Source: Osmia lignaria lignaria (taxonomy: Eukaryota > Arthropoda > Insecta > Hymenoptera > Megachilidae). From it: DNA of 64,000 nucleotides. Numbering within the stretch: the stretch's first letter is position 1; every line of letters starts with the position of its first letter. The position numbers and the translations under genes are program-made. Below are positions 49,781 to 62,339 of the stretch, one piece after another. The notes under the pieces are model-generated. The model was not told where the DNA came from, did no database searches, and saw only the letters and a program-made list of their open reading frames with translations. Where the stretch lies: the NCBI RefSeq assembly GCF_051020975.1, contig NW_027478172.1, positions 1,364,001 to 1,428,000 of the forward strand, read 5' to 3'.

Positions 49781-52700
49781 TTGCAGATATATCTCAAGGG
49801 AAGGGGCCTGACGGACATATTTCGAGATATTTCTTCTTCTTGTTGTTCTTCTTCTGCACAGCTAAGCTGGAAGTCGCATTTGCAGCTCGCAATAGTGCAG
49901 AGTTATCTCAAAGAAAGGGGCCACGGTGTTTCTGTATCTCTATTATGTTGGTGCGGCTTCGAAACTTTTAAATATCTAGATATATCTCGAGAACTACTCA
50001 TCTGATCAAAAAATATTATAGAGCATAAAAAGTAGGAAACTTAATTCTCTACAAAAAAGGTCCCTTAACATTTTGCCATAGCTCGCTTCTTTTCCGAGAT
50101 ATTTGCAGATTTATCTCAAGGGAAGGGGCCTGACGGACATATTTCAAGATATTTCTTCTTCTTGTTGTTCTTCTTCTGCACAGCTAAGCTGGAAGTGGCA
50201 TTTGCGGCTCGCACTAGTGCAGAGTTATCTCAAAGAAAGGGGCCACGGTGTTTCTGTATCTCTATTATGTTGTTGCGGCTTCGGAACTTTTAAATATCTC
50301 GATATATTTCGAAAACTACTCTTCTGCTCAAAAAATATCATAGAACATAAATTGTAGGAAACATAATTCTCTACAAAAAACGTCTCTTAACATTTTGTCA
50401 TAGCTCGCTTCGTTTCCGAGATATTTGCAGATATATCTCAAGGGAAGGGGCCTGACGGACATATTTCGAGATATTTCTTCTTCTTGTTGTTCTTCTTCTG
50501 CACAGCTAAGCTGGAAGTGGCGCTTGCAGCTCGCAATAGTGCAGAGTTATCACAAAGAAAGGGGCCACGGTGTTTCTATATCTCTATTATGTTGGTGCGG
50601 CTTCGGAACTTTTAAATATCTCGATATATCTCGAAAACTACGCTTCTGATAAAAAAATATCATAGAACATAAATTGTAGGAAACATAATTCTCTACAAAA
50701 AATGTCTCTTAACATTTTGCCATAGCTCGCTTCGTTTCCGAGATATTTGCAGATTCAGCTCAAAGGAACGGGCCTGACGGACATATTTCGAGATATTCCT
50801 TCTTCTTGTTGTTCTTCTTCTGCACAGCTAAACTGGAAGTGGCATTTCCAGCTCGCAATAGTGCAGAGTTATCTGAAAGAAAGGGGCCACGGTGTTTCTG
50901 TATCTCTATTATGTTGGTGCGGCTTCCGAACTTTTAAATATCTTGATATATCTCGAGAACTACGCATCTGATCAAAAAATATCATAGAACATAAAAAGTA
51001 GGAAACTTAATTCTCTACAAAAAAGGTCTCTCAACATTTTGCCATAGCTCGCTTCGTTTCCGAGATATTTGCAGATATATCTCAAGGGAAGGGGCCTGAC
51101 GGACATATTTCGAGATATTTCTTCTTCTTGTTGTTCTTCTTCTGCACAGCTAAGCTGGAAGTGGCATTTGCAGCTCGCAATAGTGCAGAGTTATCTCAAA
51201 GAAATGGGCCACGGTGTTTCTGTATCTCTATTATGTTGGTGCGGCTTCGAATCTTTTAAATATCTAGATATATCTCGAGAACTACGCATCTGATCAAAAA
51301 ATATCATAGAACATAAAAAGTAGGAAACATAATTCTCTACAAAAAAGGTCTCTTAACATTTTGCCATAGCTCGTTTCGTTTCCGAGATATTTGCAGATAT
51401 ATCTCAAGGGAAGGGGCCTGACGGACATATTTCGAGATATTTCTTCTTCTTGTTGTTCTTCTTCTGCACAGCTAAGCTGGAAGTGGCATTTGCAGCTCAC
51501 AATAGTGCAGAGTTATCTCAAAGAAAGGGGCCACGGTGTTTCTGTATCTCTATTATGTTGGTGCGGCTTCGGAACTTTTAAATATCTTGATATATCTCGA
51601 GAACTACGCATCTGATCAAAAAATATCATAAAACATAAAAAGTAGGAAACTTAATTCTCTACAAAAAAGGTCTCTTAACATTTTGCCATAGCTCGCTTCG
51701 TTTCCGAGATATTTGCAGATTTATCTCAAGGGAAGGGGCCTGACGGACATATTTCGAGATATTTCTTCTTCTTGTTGTTCTTCTTCTGCACAGCTAAGCT
51801 GGAAGTGGCATTTGCGGCTCGCACTAGTGCAGAGTTATCTCAAAGAAAGGGGCCACGGTGTTTCTGTATCTCTATTACGTTGGTGCGGCTTCGGAACTTT
51901 TAAATATCTCGATATATCTCGAAAACTACGCTTCTGATCAAAAAATATCATAGAACATAAATTGTAGGAAACATAATTCTCTACAAAAAACGTCTCTTAA
52001 CATTTTGCCATAGCTCGCTTCGTTTCCGAGATATTTGCAGATTCAGCTCAAAGGAACGGGCCTGACGGACATATTTCGAGATATTTCTTCTTCTTGATGT
52101 TCTTCTTCTGCACAGCTAAGCTGGAAGTGGCATTTGCAGCTCGCAATAGTGCAGAGTTATCTCAAAGAAAGGGGCCACGGTGTTTCTGTATCTCTATTAT
52201 GTTGGTGCGGCTTCGGAACTTTTAAATATCTTGATATATCTCGAGAACTACGCATCTGATCAAAAAATATCATAGAACATAAAAAGTAGGAAACTTAATT
52301 CTCTACAAAAAAGGTCTCTTAACATTTTGCCATAGCTCGCTTCGTTTCCGAGATATTTGCAGATATATCTCAAGGGAAGGGGCCTGACGGACATATTTCG
52401 AGATATTGCTTCTTCTTGTTCTTCTTCTTCTGCACAGCTAAGCTGGAAGTGGCATTTGCGGCTCGCACTAGTGCAGAGTTATCTCAAAGAAAGGGGCCAC
52501 GGTGTTTCTGTATCTCTATTATGTTGGTGCGGCTTCGGAACTTGTAAATATCTCGATATATCTCGAAAACTACGCTTCTGATCAAAAAATATCATAGAAC
52601 ATAAAAAGTAGGAAACTTAATTCTCTACAAAAAAGGTCTCTTAACATTTTGCCATAGCTCGCTTCGTTTCCGAGATATTTGCAGATTTATCTCGAGGGAA

Positions 52701-53959
52701 GGGGCCTGACGGACATATTTCGAGATATTTCTTCTTCTTGTTGTTCTTCTTCTGCACAGCTAAGCTGGAAGTGGCATTTGCGGCCCGCACTAGTGCAGAG
52801 TTATCTCAAAGAAAGGGGCCACGGTGTTTCTGTATCTCTATTATGTTGGTGCGGCTTCGGAACTTTTAAATATCTTGATATATCTCGAGAACTACGCATC
52901 TGATCAAAAAATATCATAGAACATAAAAAGTAGGAAACATAATTCTCTACAAAAAAGGTCTCTTAACATTTTGCCATAGCTCGTTTCGTTTCCGAGATAT
53001 TTGCAGATATATCTCAAGGGAAGGGGCCTGACGGACATATTTCGAGATATTTCTTCTTCTTGTTGTTCTTCTTCTGCACAGCTAAGCTGGAAGTGGCATT
53101 TGCAGCTCGCAATAGTGCAGAGTTATCTCAAAGAAAGGGGCCACGGTGTTTCTGTATCTCTACTATGTTGGTGCGGCTTCGGAACTTTTAAATATCTTGA
53201 TATATCTCGAGAACTACGCATCTGATCAAAAAATATCATAGAACATAAAAAGTAGGAAACTTAATTCTCTACAAAAAAGGTCTCTCAACATTTTGCCATA
53301 GCTCGCTTCGTTTCCGAGATATTTGCAGATATATCTCAAGGGAAGGGGCCTGACGGACATATTTCGAGATATTTCTTCTTCTTGTTGTTCTTCTTCTGCA
53401 CAGCTAAGCTGGAAGTCGCATTTGCAGCTCGCAATAGTGCAGAGTTATCTCAAAGAAAGGGGCCACGGTGTTTCTGTATCTCTATTATGTTGGTGCGGCT
53501 TCGAAACTTTTAAATATCTAGATATATCTCGAGAACTACTCATCTGATCAAAAAATATTATAGAACATAAAAAGTAGGAAACTTAATTCTCTACAAAAAA
53601 GGTCCCTTAACATTTTGCCATAGCTCGCTTCGTTTCCGAGATATTTGCAGATTTATCTCAAGGGAAGGGGCCTGACGGACATATTTCGAGATATTTCTTC
53701 TTCTTGTTGTTCTTCTTCTGCACAGCTAAGCTGGAAGTGGCATTTGCGGCTCGCACTAGTGCAGAGTTATCTCAAAGAAAGGGGCCACGGTGCTTCTGTA
53801 TCTCTATTATGTTGGTGCGGCTTCGGAACTTTTAAATATCTTCATATATCTCGAGAACTACGCATCTGATCAAAAAATATCATAGAACATAAAAAGTAGG
53901 AAACTTAATTTTCTACAAAAAAGGTCTCTTAACATTTTGCCATAGCTCGCTTCGTTTCC

Positions 53960-53981
53960 GAGATATATGCAGATATATCTC
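53960..53981. repeat. Perfect 9-4-9 inverted repeat at a monomer joint
   Basis: Same element at the start of monomer 53967, in the second copy of the 10-kb block. Confidence 0.9.
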
Positions 53982-54288
53982 AAGGGAAGGGGCCTGACGG
54001 ACATATTTCGAGATACTTCTTCTTCTTCTTGTTCTTCTTCTGCACAGCTAAGCTGGAAGTGCGATTTGCAGCTCGCAATAGTGCAGAGTTATCTCAAAGA
54101 AAGAGGCCACGGTGTTTCTGTACCTCTATTATGTTGGTGCGGCTTCGGAACTTTTAAATATCTCGATATATCTCGAAAACTACGCTTCTGATCAAAAAAT
54201 ATCATAGAACATAAATTGTAGGAAACATAATTCTCTACAAAAAAGGTCTCTTAACATTTTGCCATAGCTCGTTTCGTTTCCGAGATAT

Positions 54289-54611
54289 TTGCAGATATTA
54301 CCCCAGGGGTAGGGGCCTGACGGACATATTTCGAGATATTTCTTCTTCTTGTTGTTCTTCTTCTGCACAGCTAAACTGGAAGTGGCGTTTCCAGCTCGCA
54401 ATAGCGCAGAGTTATCTCAAAGAAAGGGGCCACGGTGTTTCTGTATCTCTATTATGTTGGTGCAGCTTCGGAACTTTTAAATATCTCGATATATCTCGAA
54501 AACTACGCTCCTGATCAAAAAATATCATAGAACATAAATTGTAGGAAACATAATTCTCTACAAAAAAGGTCTCTTAAGATTTTGCCATAGCACGTTTCGT
54601 TTCCGAGATAT
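54289..54611 (+). repeat. 323-bp palindrome-bearing monomer, extra in copy 2
   Basis: Carries TACCCC-A-GGGGTA and the CTAAACTGG and GCGTTTCCAGC variants of monomer 21765. Copy 1 of the 10-kb block lacks it through the fusion at 44309. As 53967, 54289, 54612, 54934, 55256 and 55578 match 21443 to 23054 in order at 32524 bp, the longer form is ancestral. Confidence 0.85.
54299..54311. repeat. 13-bp palindrome TACCCC-A-GGGGTA
   Basis: In monomer 54289, which also carries the CTAAACTGG and GCGTTTCCAGC variants of monomer 21765, 32524 bp away. It is a relocated copy. Confidence 0.9.
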
Positions 54612-56324
54612 TTGCAGATATATCTCAAGGGAAGGGGCCTGACGGACATATTTCGAGATATTTCTTCTTCTTGTTGTTCTTCTTCTGCACAGCTAAGCTG
54701 GAAGTAGCATTTGCAGCTCGCAATAGTGCAGAGTTATCTCAAAGAAAGGGGCCACGGTGCTTCTGTATCTCTATTATGTTGGTGCGGCTTCGGAACTTTT
54801 AAATATCTTCATATATCTCGAGAACTACGCATTTGATCAAAAAATATCATAGAACATAAAAAGTAGGAAACTTAATTTTCTACAAAAAAGGTCTCTTAAC
54901 ATTTTGCCATAGCTCGCTTCGTTTCCGAGATATATGCAGATTTATCTCAAGGGAAGGGGCCTGACGGACATATTTCGAGATACTTCTTCTTCTTCTTGTT
55001 CTTCTTCTGCACAGCTAAGCTGGAAGTGGCATTTGCAGCTCGCAATAGTGCAGAGTTATCTCAAAGAAAGAGGCCACGGTGTTTCTGTATCTCTATTATG
55101 TTGGTGCGGCTTCGAAACTTTTAAATATCTAGATATAACTCGAGAACTGCGCATCTGATCAAAAAATATCATAGAACATGAAAAGTAGGAAACTTAATTC
55201 TCTACAAAAAAGGTCTCTTAACATTTTGCCATAGCTCGCTTCGTTTCCGAGATATATGCAGATTTATCTCAAGGGAAGGGGCCTGACGGACATATTTCGA
55301 GATACTTCTTCTTCTTGTTGTTCTTCTTCTGCACAGCTAAGCTGGAAGTGGCATTTGCAGCTCGCAATAGTGCAGAGTTATCTCAAAGAAAGAGGCCACG
55401 GTGTTTCTGTACCTCTATTATGTTGGTGCAGCTTCGGAACTGTTAAATATCTTGATATATCTCGAGAACTACGCATCTGATCAAAAAATATCATAGAACA
55501 TGAAAAGTAGGAAACTTAATTCTCTACAAAAAAGGTCTCTTAACATTTTGCCGTAGCTCGCTTCGTTTCCGAGATATTTGCAGATTTATCTCAAGGGAAG
55601 GGGCCTGACGGACATATTTCGAGATATTTCTTCTTCTTGTTGTTCTTCTTCTGCACAGCTAAGCTGGAAGTGGCATTTGCAGCTCGCAATAGTGCAGAGT
55701 TATCTCAAAGAAAGGGGCCACGGTGTTTCTGTGTTTCTATTATGTTGGTGCGGCTTCGGAACTTTTAAATATCTTGATATATCTCGAGAACTACGCATCT
55801 GATCAAAAAATATCATAGAACATAAAAAGTAGGAAACTTAATTCTCTACAAAAAAGGTCTCTTAACATTTTGCCATAGCTCGCTTCGTTTCCGAGATATT
55901 TGCAGATTTATCTCGAGGGAAGGGGCCTGACGGACATATTTCGAGATATTTCTTCTTCTTGTTGTGCTTCTTCTGCACAGCTAAGCTGGAAGTGGCTTTT
56001 GCGGCTCGCACTAGTGCAGAGTTATCTCAAAGAAAGGGGCCACGGTGTTTCTGTATCTCTATTATGTTGGTGCGGCTTCGGAACTTTTAAATATCTTGAT
56101 ATATCTCGAGAACTACGCATCTGAACAAAAAATATCATAGAACATAAAAAGTAGGAAACTTAATTCTCTACAAAAAAGGTCTCTCAACATTTTGCCATAG
56201 CTCGCTTCGTTTCCGAGATATTTGCAGATATATCTCAAGGGAAGGGGTCTGACGGACATATTTCGAGATATTTCTTCTTCTTGTTGTTCTTCTTCTGCAC
56301 AGCTAAGCTGGAAGTGGCATTTGC

Positions 56325-57936
56325 AGCTCGCAATAGTGCAGAGTTATCTCAAAGAAAGGGGCCACGGTGTTTCTGTATCTCTATTATGTTGGTGCGGCTT
56401 CGAAACTTTTAAATATCTAGATATATCTCGAGAACTACTCATCTGATCAAAAAATATCATAGAACATAAAAAGTAGGAAACTTAATTCCCTACAAAAAAG
56501 GTCTCTTAACATTTTGCCATAGCTCGCTTCGTTTCCGAGATATTTGCAGATTTATCTCAAGGGAAGGGGCCTGACGGACATATTTCGAGATATTTCTTCT
56601 TCTTGTTGTTCTTCTTCTGCACAGCTAAGCTGGAAGTGGCATTTGCGGCTCGCACTAGTGCAGAGTTATCTCAAAGAAAGGGGCCACGGTGTTTCTGTAT
56701 CTCTATTATGTTGGTGCGGCTTCGGAACTTTTAAATATCTCGATATATCTCGAAAACTACGCTTCTGATCAAAAAATATCATAGAACATAAATTGTAGGA
56801 AACGTAATTCTCTACAAAAAACGTCTCTTAACATTTTGCCATAGCTCGCTTCGTTTCCGAGATATTTGCAGATTTATCTCAAGGGAAGGGGCCTGACGGA
56901 CATATTTCGAGATATTTCTTCTTCTTGTTGTTCTTCTTCTGCACAGCTAAGCTGGAAGTGGCATTTGCAGCTCGCAATAGTGCAGAGTTATCTCAAAGAA
57001 AGGGGCCACGGTGTTTCTGTATCTCTATTATGTTGGTGCGGCTTCGGAACTTTTAAATATCTTGATATATCTCGAGAACTACGCATCTGATCAAAAAATA
57101 TCATAGAACATAAAAAGTAGGACACATAATTCTCTACAAAAAAGGTCTCTTAACATTTTGCCATAGCTCGTTTCGTTTCCGAGATATTTGCAGATATATC
57201 TCAAGGGAAGGGGCCTGACGGACATATTTCGAGATATTTCTTCTTCTTGTTGTTCTTCTTCTGCACAGCTAAGCTGGAAGTGGCATTTGCAGCTCGCAAT
57301 AGTGCAGAGTTATCTCAAAGAAAGGGGCCACGGTGTTTCTGTATCTCTATTATGTTGGTGCGGCTTCGGAACTTTTAAATATCTTGATATATCTCGAGAA
57401 CTACGCATCTGATCAAAAAATATCATAGAACATAAAAAGTAGGAAACTTAATTCTCTACAAAAAAGGTCTCTCAACATTTTGCCATAGCTCGCTTCGTTT
57501 CCGAGATATTTGCAGATATATCTCAAGGGAAGGGGCCTGACGGACATATTTCGAGATATTTCTTCTTCTTGTTGTTCTTCTTCTGCACAGCTAAGCTGGA
57601 AGTCGCATTTGCAGCTCGCAATAGTGCAGAGTTATCTCAAAGAAAGGGGCCACGGTGTTTTTGTATCTCTATTATGTTGGTGCGGCTTCGAAACTTTTAA
57701 ATATCTAGATATATCTCGAGAACTACTCATCTGATCAAAAAATATTATAGAGCATAAAAAGTAGGAAACCTAATTCTCTACAAAAAAGGTCCCTTAACAT
57801 TTTGCCATAGCTCGCTTCGTTTCCGAGATATTTGCAGATTTATCTCAAGGGAAGGGGCCTGACGGACATATTTCGAGATATTTCTTCTTCTTGTTGTTCT
57901 TCTTCTGCACAGCTAAGCTGGAAGTGGCATTTGCGG
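56325..57936 (+). repeat. Third partial copy of the D-R-Q-Q''-D' segment
   Basis: From inside monomer 56222 to inside 57832 the order matches 38938-40549 at +17387 bp: 56544 is R, 56866 Q, 57188 the TAGGACACAT-led monomer, 57510 the AAGTCGCATT D-like one. It ends where 57832 shows GCGGCCCGC, the pentamer E marker. Private changes include GGTGTTTTTGTATC near 57655. Confidence 0.82.
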
Positions 57937-58153
57937 CCCGCACTAGTGCAGAGTTATCTCAAAGAAAGGGGCCACGGTGTTTCTGTATCTCTATTATGTT
58001 GGTGCGGCTTCGGAACTTTTAAATATCTCGATATATCTCGAAAACTACGCTTCTGACCAAAAAATATCATAGAACATAAATTGTAGGAAACATAATTCTC
58101 TACAAAAAAGGTCTCTTAACATTTTGCCATAGCTCGCTTCGTTTCCGAGATAC
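57937..58153 (+). repeat. Tail of an E monomer at the entry to the pentamer region
   Basis: The back of monomer 57832 has GCGGCCCGC with the CTCGATA, GAAAAC and AAATTG markers, like the E monomers at 61052 and 62018, and is followed by an A monomer as 62018 is. A private TGACCAAAA lies near 58054. Confidence 0.78.
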
Positions 58154-59764
58154 TTGCAGATATATCTCAAGGGAAGGGGCCTGACGGACATATTTCGAGA
58201 TATTTCTTCTTCTTGTTGTTCTTCTTCTGCACAGCTAAGCTGGAAGTGGCATTTGCAGCTCGCAATAGTGCAGAGTTATCTCAAAGAAAGGGGCCACGGT
58301 GTTTCTGTATCTCTATTATGTTGGTGCGGCTTCGGAACTTTTAAATATCTTGATATACCTCGAGAACCACGCATCTGATCAAAAAATATCATAGAACATA
58401 GAAAGTAGGAAACTTAATTCTCTACAAAAAGGTCTGTTAACATTTTGCCATAGCTCGCTTCGTTTCCGAGATATTTGCAGATTTATCTCAAGGGAAGGGG
58501 CCTGACGGACATATTTCGAGATATTTCTTCGTCTTGTTGTTCTTCTTCTGCACAGCTACGCTGGAAGTGGCATTTGCGGCTCGCACTAGTGCAGAGTTAT
58601 CTCAAAGAAAGGGGCCACGGTGTTTCTGTATCTCTATTATGTTGGTGCGGCTTCGGAACTTTTAAATATCTCGATATATCTCGAAAACTACGCTTCTGAT
58701 CAAAAAATATCATAGAACATAAATTGTAGGAAACATAATTCTCTACAAAAAACGTCTCTTAACATTTTGCCATAGCTCGCTTCGTTTCCGAGATATTTGC
58801 AGATTCAGCTCAAAGGAACGGGCCTGACGGACATATTTCGAGATATTTCTTCTTCTTGATGTTCTTCTTCTGCACAGCTAAGCTGGAAGTGGCATTTGCA
58901 GCTCGCAATAGTGCAGAGTTATCTCAAAGAAAGGGGCCACGGTGTTTCTGTATCTCTATTATGTTGGTGCGGCTTCGGAACTTTTAAATATCTTGATATA
59001 TCTCGAGAACTACGCATCTGATCAAAAAATATTATAGAACATAAAAAGTAGGAAACTTAATTCTCTACAAAAAAGGTCTCTTAACATTTTGCCATAGCTC
59101 GCTTCGTTTCCGAGATATTTGCAGATATATCTCAAGGGAAGGGGCCTGACGGACATATTTCGATATATTGCTTCTTCTTGTTCTTCTTCTTCTGCACAGC
59201 TGAGCTGGAAGTGGCATTTGCGGCTCGCACTAGTGCAGAGTTATCTCAAAGAAAGGGGCCACGGTGTTTCTGTATCTCTATTATGTTGGTGCGGCTTCGG
59301 AACTTGTAAATATCTCGATATATCTCGAAAACTACGCTTCTGATCAAAAAATATCATAGAACATAAAAAGTAGGAAACTTAATTCTCTACAAAAAAGGTC
59401 TCTTAACATTTTGCCATAGCTCGCTTCGTTTCCGAGATATTTGCAGATTTATCTCGAGGGAAGGGGCCTGACGGACATATTTCGAGATATTTCTTCTTCT
59501 TGTTGTTCTTCTTCTGCACAGCTAAGCTGGAAGTGGCATTTGCGGCCCGCACTAGTGCAGAGTTATCTCAAAGAAAGGGGCCACGGTGTTTCTGTATCTC
59601 TATTATGTTGGTGCGGCTTCGGAACTTTTAAATATCTCGATATATATGTCGAAAACTACGCTTCTGATCAAAAAATATCATAGAACATAAATTGTAGGAA
59701 ACATAATTCTCTACAGAAAAGATCTCTTAACATTTTGCCATAGCTCGCTTCGTTTCCGAGATAC
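58154..59764 (+). repeat. Pentamer A-B-C-D-E, copy 1
   Basis: A (58154, 321 bp, GATACTTGC before it and CAAAAAGGTCTGTTAAC in its tail), B (58475, TTCGTCTTG and GCTACGCTGG), C (58797, TTCAGCTCAAAGG and TTCTTGATG), D (59119, TATTGCTTC and AACTTGTAAAT) and E (59441, ATCTCGAGGG and GCGGCCCGC). E is 324 bp because of a 2-bp gain in TATATATGTCG near 59641. C and D match 42377 and 42699 of the 10-kb block. Confidence 0.88.
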
Positions 59765-61373
59765 TTGCAGATATATCTCAAGGGAAGGGGCCTGACGGAC
59801 ATATTTCGAGATATTTCTTCTTCTTGTTGTTCTTCTTCTGCACAGCTAAGCTGGAAGTGGCATTTGCAGCTCGCAATAGTGCAGAGTTATCTCAAAGAAA
59901 GGGGCCACGGTGTTTCTGTATCTCTATTATGTTGGTGCGGCTTCGGAACTTTTAAATATCTTGATATATCTCGAGAACCACGCATCTGATCAAAAAATAT
60001 CATAGAACATAAAAAGTAGGAAACTTAATTCTCTACAAAAAGGTCTGTTAACATTTTGCCATAGCTCGCTTCGTTTCCGAGATATTTGCAGATTTATCTC
60101 ACGGGAAGGGGCCTGACGGACATATTTCGAGATATTTCTTCGTCTTGTTGTTCTTCTTCTGCACAGCTACGCTGGAAGTGGCATTTGCGGCTCGCACTAG
60201 TGCAGAGTTATCTCAAAGAAAGGGGCCACGGTGTTTCTGTATCTCTATTATGTTGGTGCGGCTTCGGAACTTTTAAATATCTCGATATATCTCGAAAACT
60301 ACGCTTCTGATCAAAAAATATCATACAACATAAATTGTAGGAAACATAATTCTCTACAAAAAACGTCTCTTAACATTTTGCCATAGCTCGCTTCGTTTCC
60401 GAGATATTTGCAGATTCAGCTCAAAGGAACGGGCCTGACGGACATATTTCGAGATATTTCTTCTTCTTGATGTTCTTCTTCTGCACAGCTAAGCTGGAAG
60501 TGGCATTTGCAGCTCGCAATACTGCAGAGTTATCTCAAAGAAAGGGGCCACGGTGTTTCTGTATCTCTATTATGTTGGTGCGGCTTCGGAACTTTTAAAT
60601 ATCTTGATATATCTCGAGAACTACGCATCTGATCAAAAAATATCATAGAACATAAAAAGTAGGAAACTTAATTCTCTACAAAAAAGGTCTCTTAACATTT
60701 TGCCATAGCTCGCTTCGTTTCCGAGTTATTTGCAGATATATCTCAAGGGAAGGGGCCTGACGGACATATTTCGAGATATTGCTTCTTCTTGTTCTTCTTC
60801 TTCTGCACAGCTAAGCTGGAAGTGGCATTTGCGGCTCGCACTAGTGCAGAGTTATCTCAAAGAAAGGGGCCACGGTGTTTCTGTATCTCTATTATGTTGG
60901 TGCGGCTTCGGAACTTGTAAATATCTCGATATATCTCGAAAACTACGCTTCTGATCAAAAAATATCATAGAACATAAAAAGTAGGAAACTTAATTCTCTA
61001 CAAAAAAAGTCTCTTAACATTTTGCCATAGCTCGCTTCGTTTCCGAGATATTTGCAGATTTATCTCGAGGGAAGGGGCCTGACGGACATATTTCGAGATA
61101 TTTCTTCTTCTTGTTGTTCTTCTTCTGCACAGCTAAGCTGGAAGTGGCATTTGCGGCCCGCACTAGTGCAGAGTTATCTCAAAGAAAGGGGCCACGGTGT
61201 TTCTGTATCTCTATTATGTTGGTGCGGCTTCGGAACTTTTAAATATCTCGATATATCTCGAAAACTACGCTTCTGATCAAAAAATATCATAGAACATAAA
61301 TTGTAGGAAACATAATTCTCTACAAAAAACGTCTCTTAACATTTTGCCATAGCTCGCTTCGTTTCCGAGATAT
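59765..61373 (+). repeat. Pentamer A-B-C-D-E, copy 2
   Basis: Same order at +1611 bp (5 x 322 plus 1): 59765, 60086, 60408, 60730, 61052. Private markers are CTCACGGGAAGG in B, CAATACTGCAG in C and CCGAGTTATTTGC before D. Confidence 0.88.
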
Positions 61374-62339
61374 TTGCAGATTCAGCTCAAAGGAACGGGC
61401 CTGACGGACATATTTCGAGATATTTCTTCTTCTTGATGTTCTTCTTCTGCACAGCTAAGCTGGAAGTGGCATTTGCAGCTCGCAATACTGCAGAGTTATC
61501 TCAAAGAAAGGGGCCACGGTGTTTCTATATCTCTATTATGTTGGTGCGGCTTCGGAACTTTTAAATATCTTGATATATCTCGAGAACTACGCATCTGATC
61601 AAAAAATATCATAGAACATAAAAAGTAGGAAACTTAATTCTCTACAAAAAAGGTCTCTTGACATTTTGCCATAGCTCGCTTCGTTTCCGAGTTATTTGCA
61701 GATATATCTCAAGGGAAGGGGCCTGACGGACATATTTCGAGATATTGCTTCTTCTTGTTCTTCTTCTTCTGCACAGCTAAGCTGGAAGTGGCATTTGCGG
61801 CTCGCACTAGTGCAGAGTTATCTCAAAGAAAGGGGCCACGGTGTTTCTGTATCTCTATTATGTTGGTGCGGCTTCGGAACTTGTAAATATCTCGATATAT
61901 CTCGAAAACTACGCTTCTGATCAAAAAATATCATAGAACATAAAAAGTAGGAAACTTAATTCTCTACAAAAAAGGTCTCTTAACATTTTGCCATAGCTCG
62001 CTTCGTTTCCGAGATATTTGCAGATTTATCTCGAGGGAAGGGGCCTGACGGACATATTTCGAGATATTTCTTCTTCTTGTTGTTCTTCTTCTGCACAGCT
62101 AAGCTGGAAGTGGCATTTGCGGCCCGCACTAGTGCAGAGTTATCTCAAAGAAAGGGGCCACGGTGTTTCTGTATCTCTATTATGTTGGTGCGGCTTCGGA
62201 ACTTTTAAATATCTCGATATATCTCGAAAACTACGCTTCTGATCAAAAAATATCATAGAACATAAATTGTAGGAAACATAATTCTCTACAAAAAAGATCT
62301 CTTAACATTTTGCCATAGCTCGCTTCGTTTCCGAGGTAC
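61374..62339 (+). repeat. C-D-E trimer duplicated from pentamer copy 2
   Basis: Monomers 61374, 61696 and 62018, 966 bp after 60408, 60730 and 61052. The CAATACTGCAG and GAGTTATTTGC markers of copy 2 are both present, so this trimer came from copy 2 and not copy 1. A private CTCTTGACATT is near 61657. Confidence 0.88.

Larger units (their letters stand above)
46354..56324 (+). repeat. About 10-kb duplicated block, copy 2 (9971 bp)
   Basis: Starts inside monomer 46241, a D-front/R-back chimera at the joint, and ends inside monomer 56222 where copy 1 switched to R. Private changes include GCTTCTTTTCCG near 50093, TTTCAAGAT near 50145, TTGTTGCGGC near 50272, GAAATGGGCC near 51203 and CGAATCTTTT near 51250. 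Between 49362 and 56324 it tracks 39702-46343, first at +9660, then +9658, then +9981 bp after the extra monomer at 54289. Confidence 0.88.

Noticed and set aside
59636..59660. TATATATGTC variant in monomer 59441 as a TATA-type promoter
   Set aside because: It is a 2-bp gain in one monomer, with no gene or other promoter element nearby.
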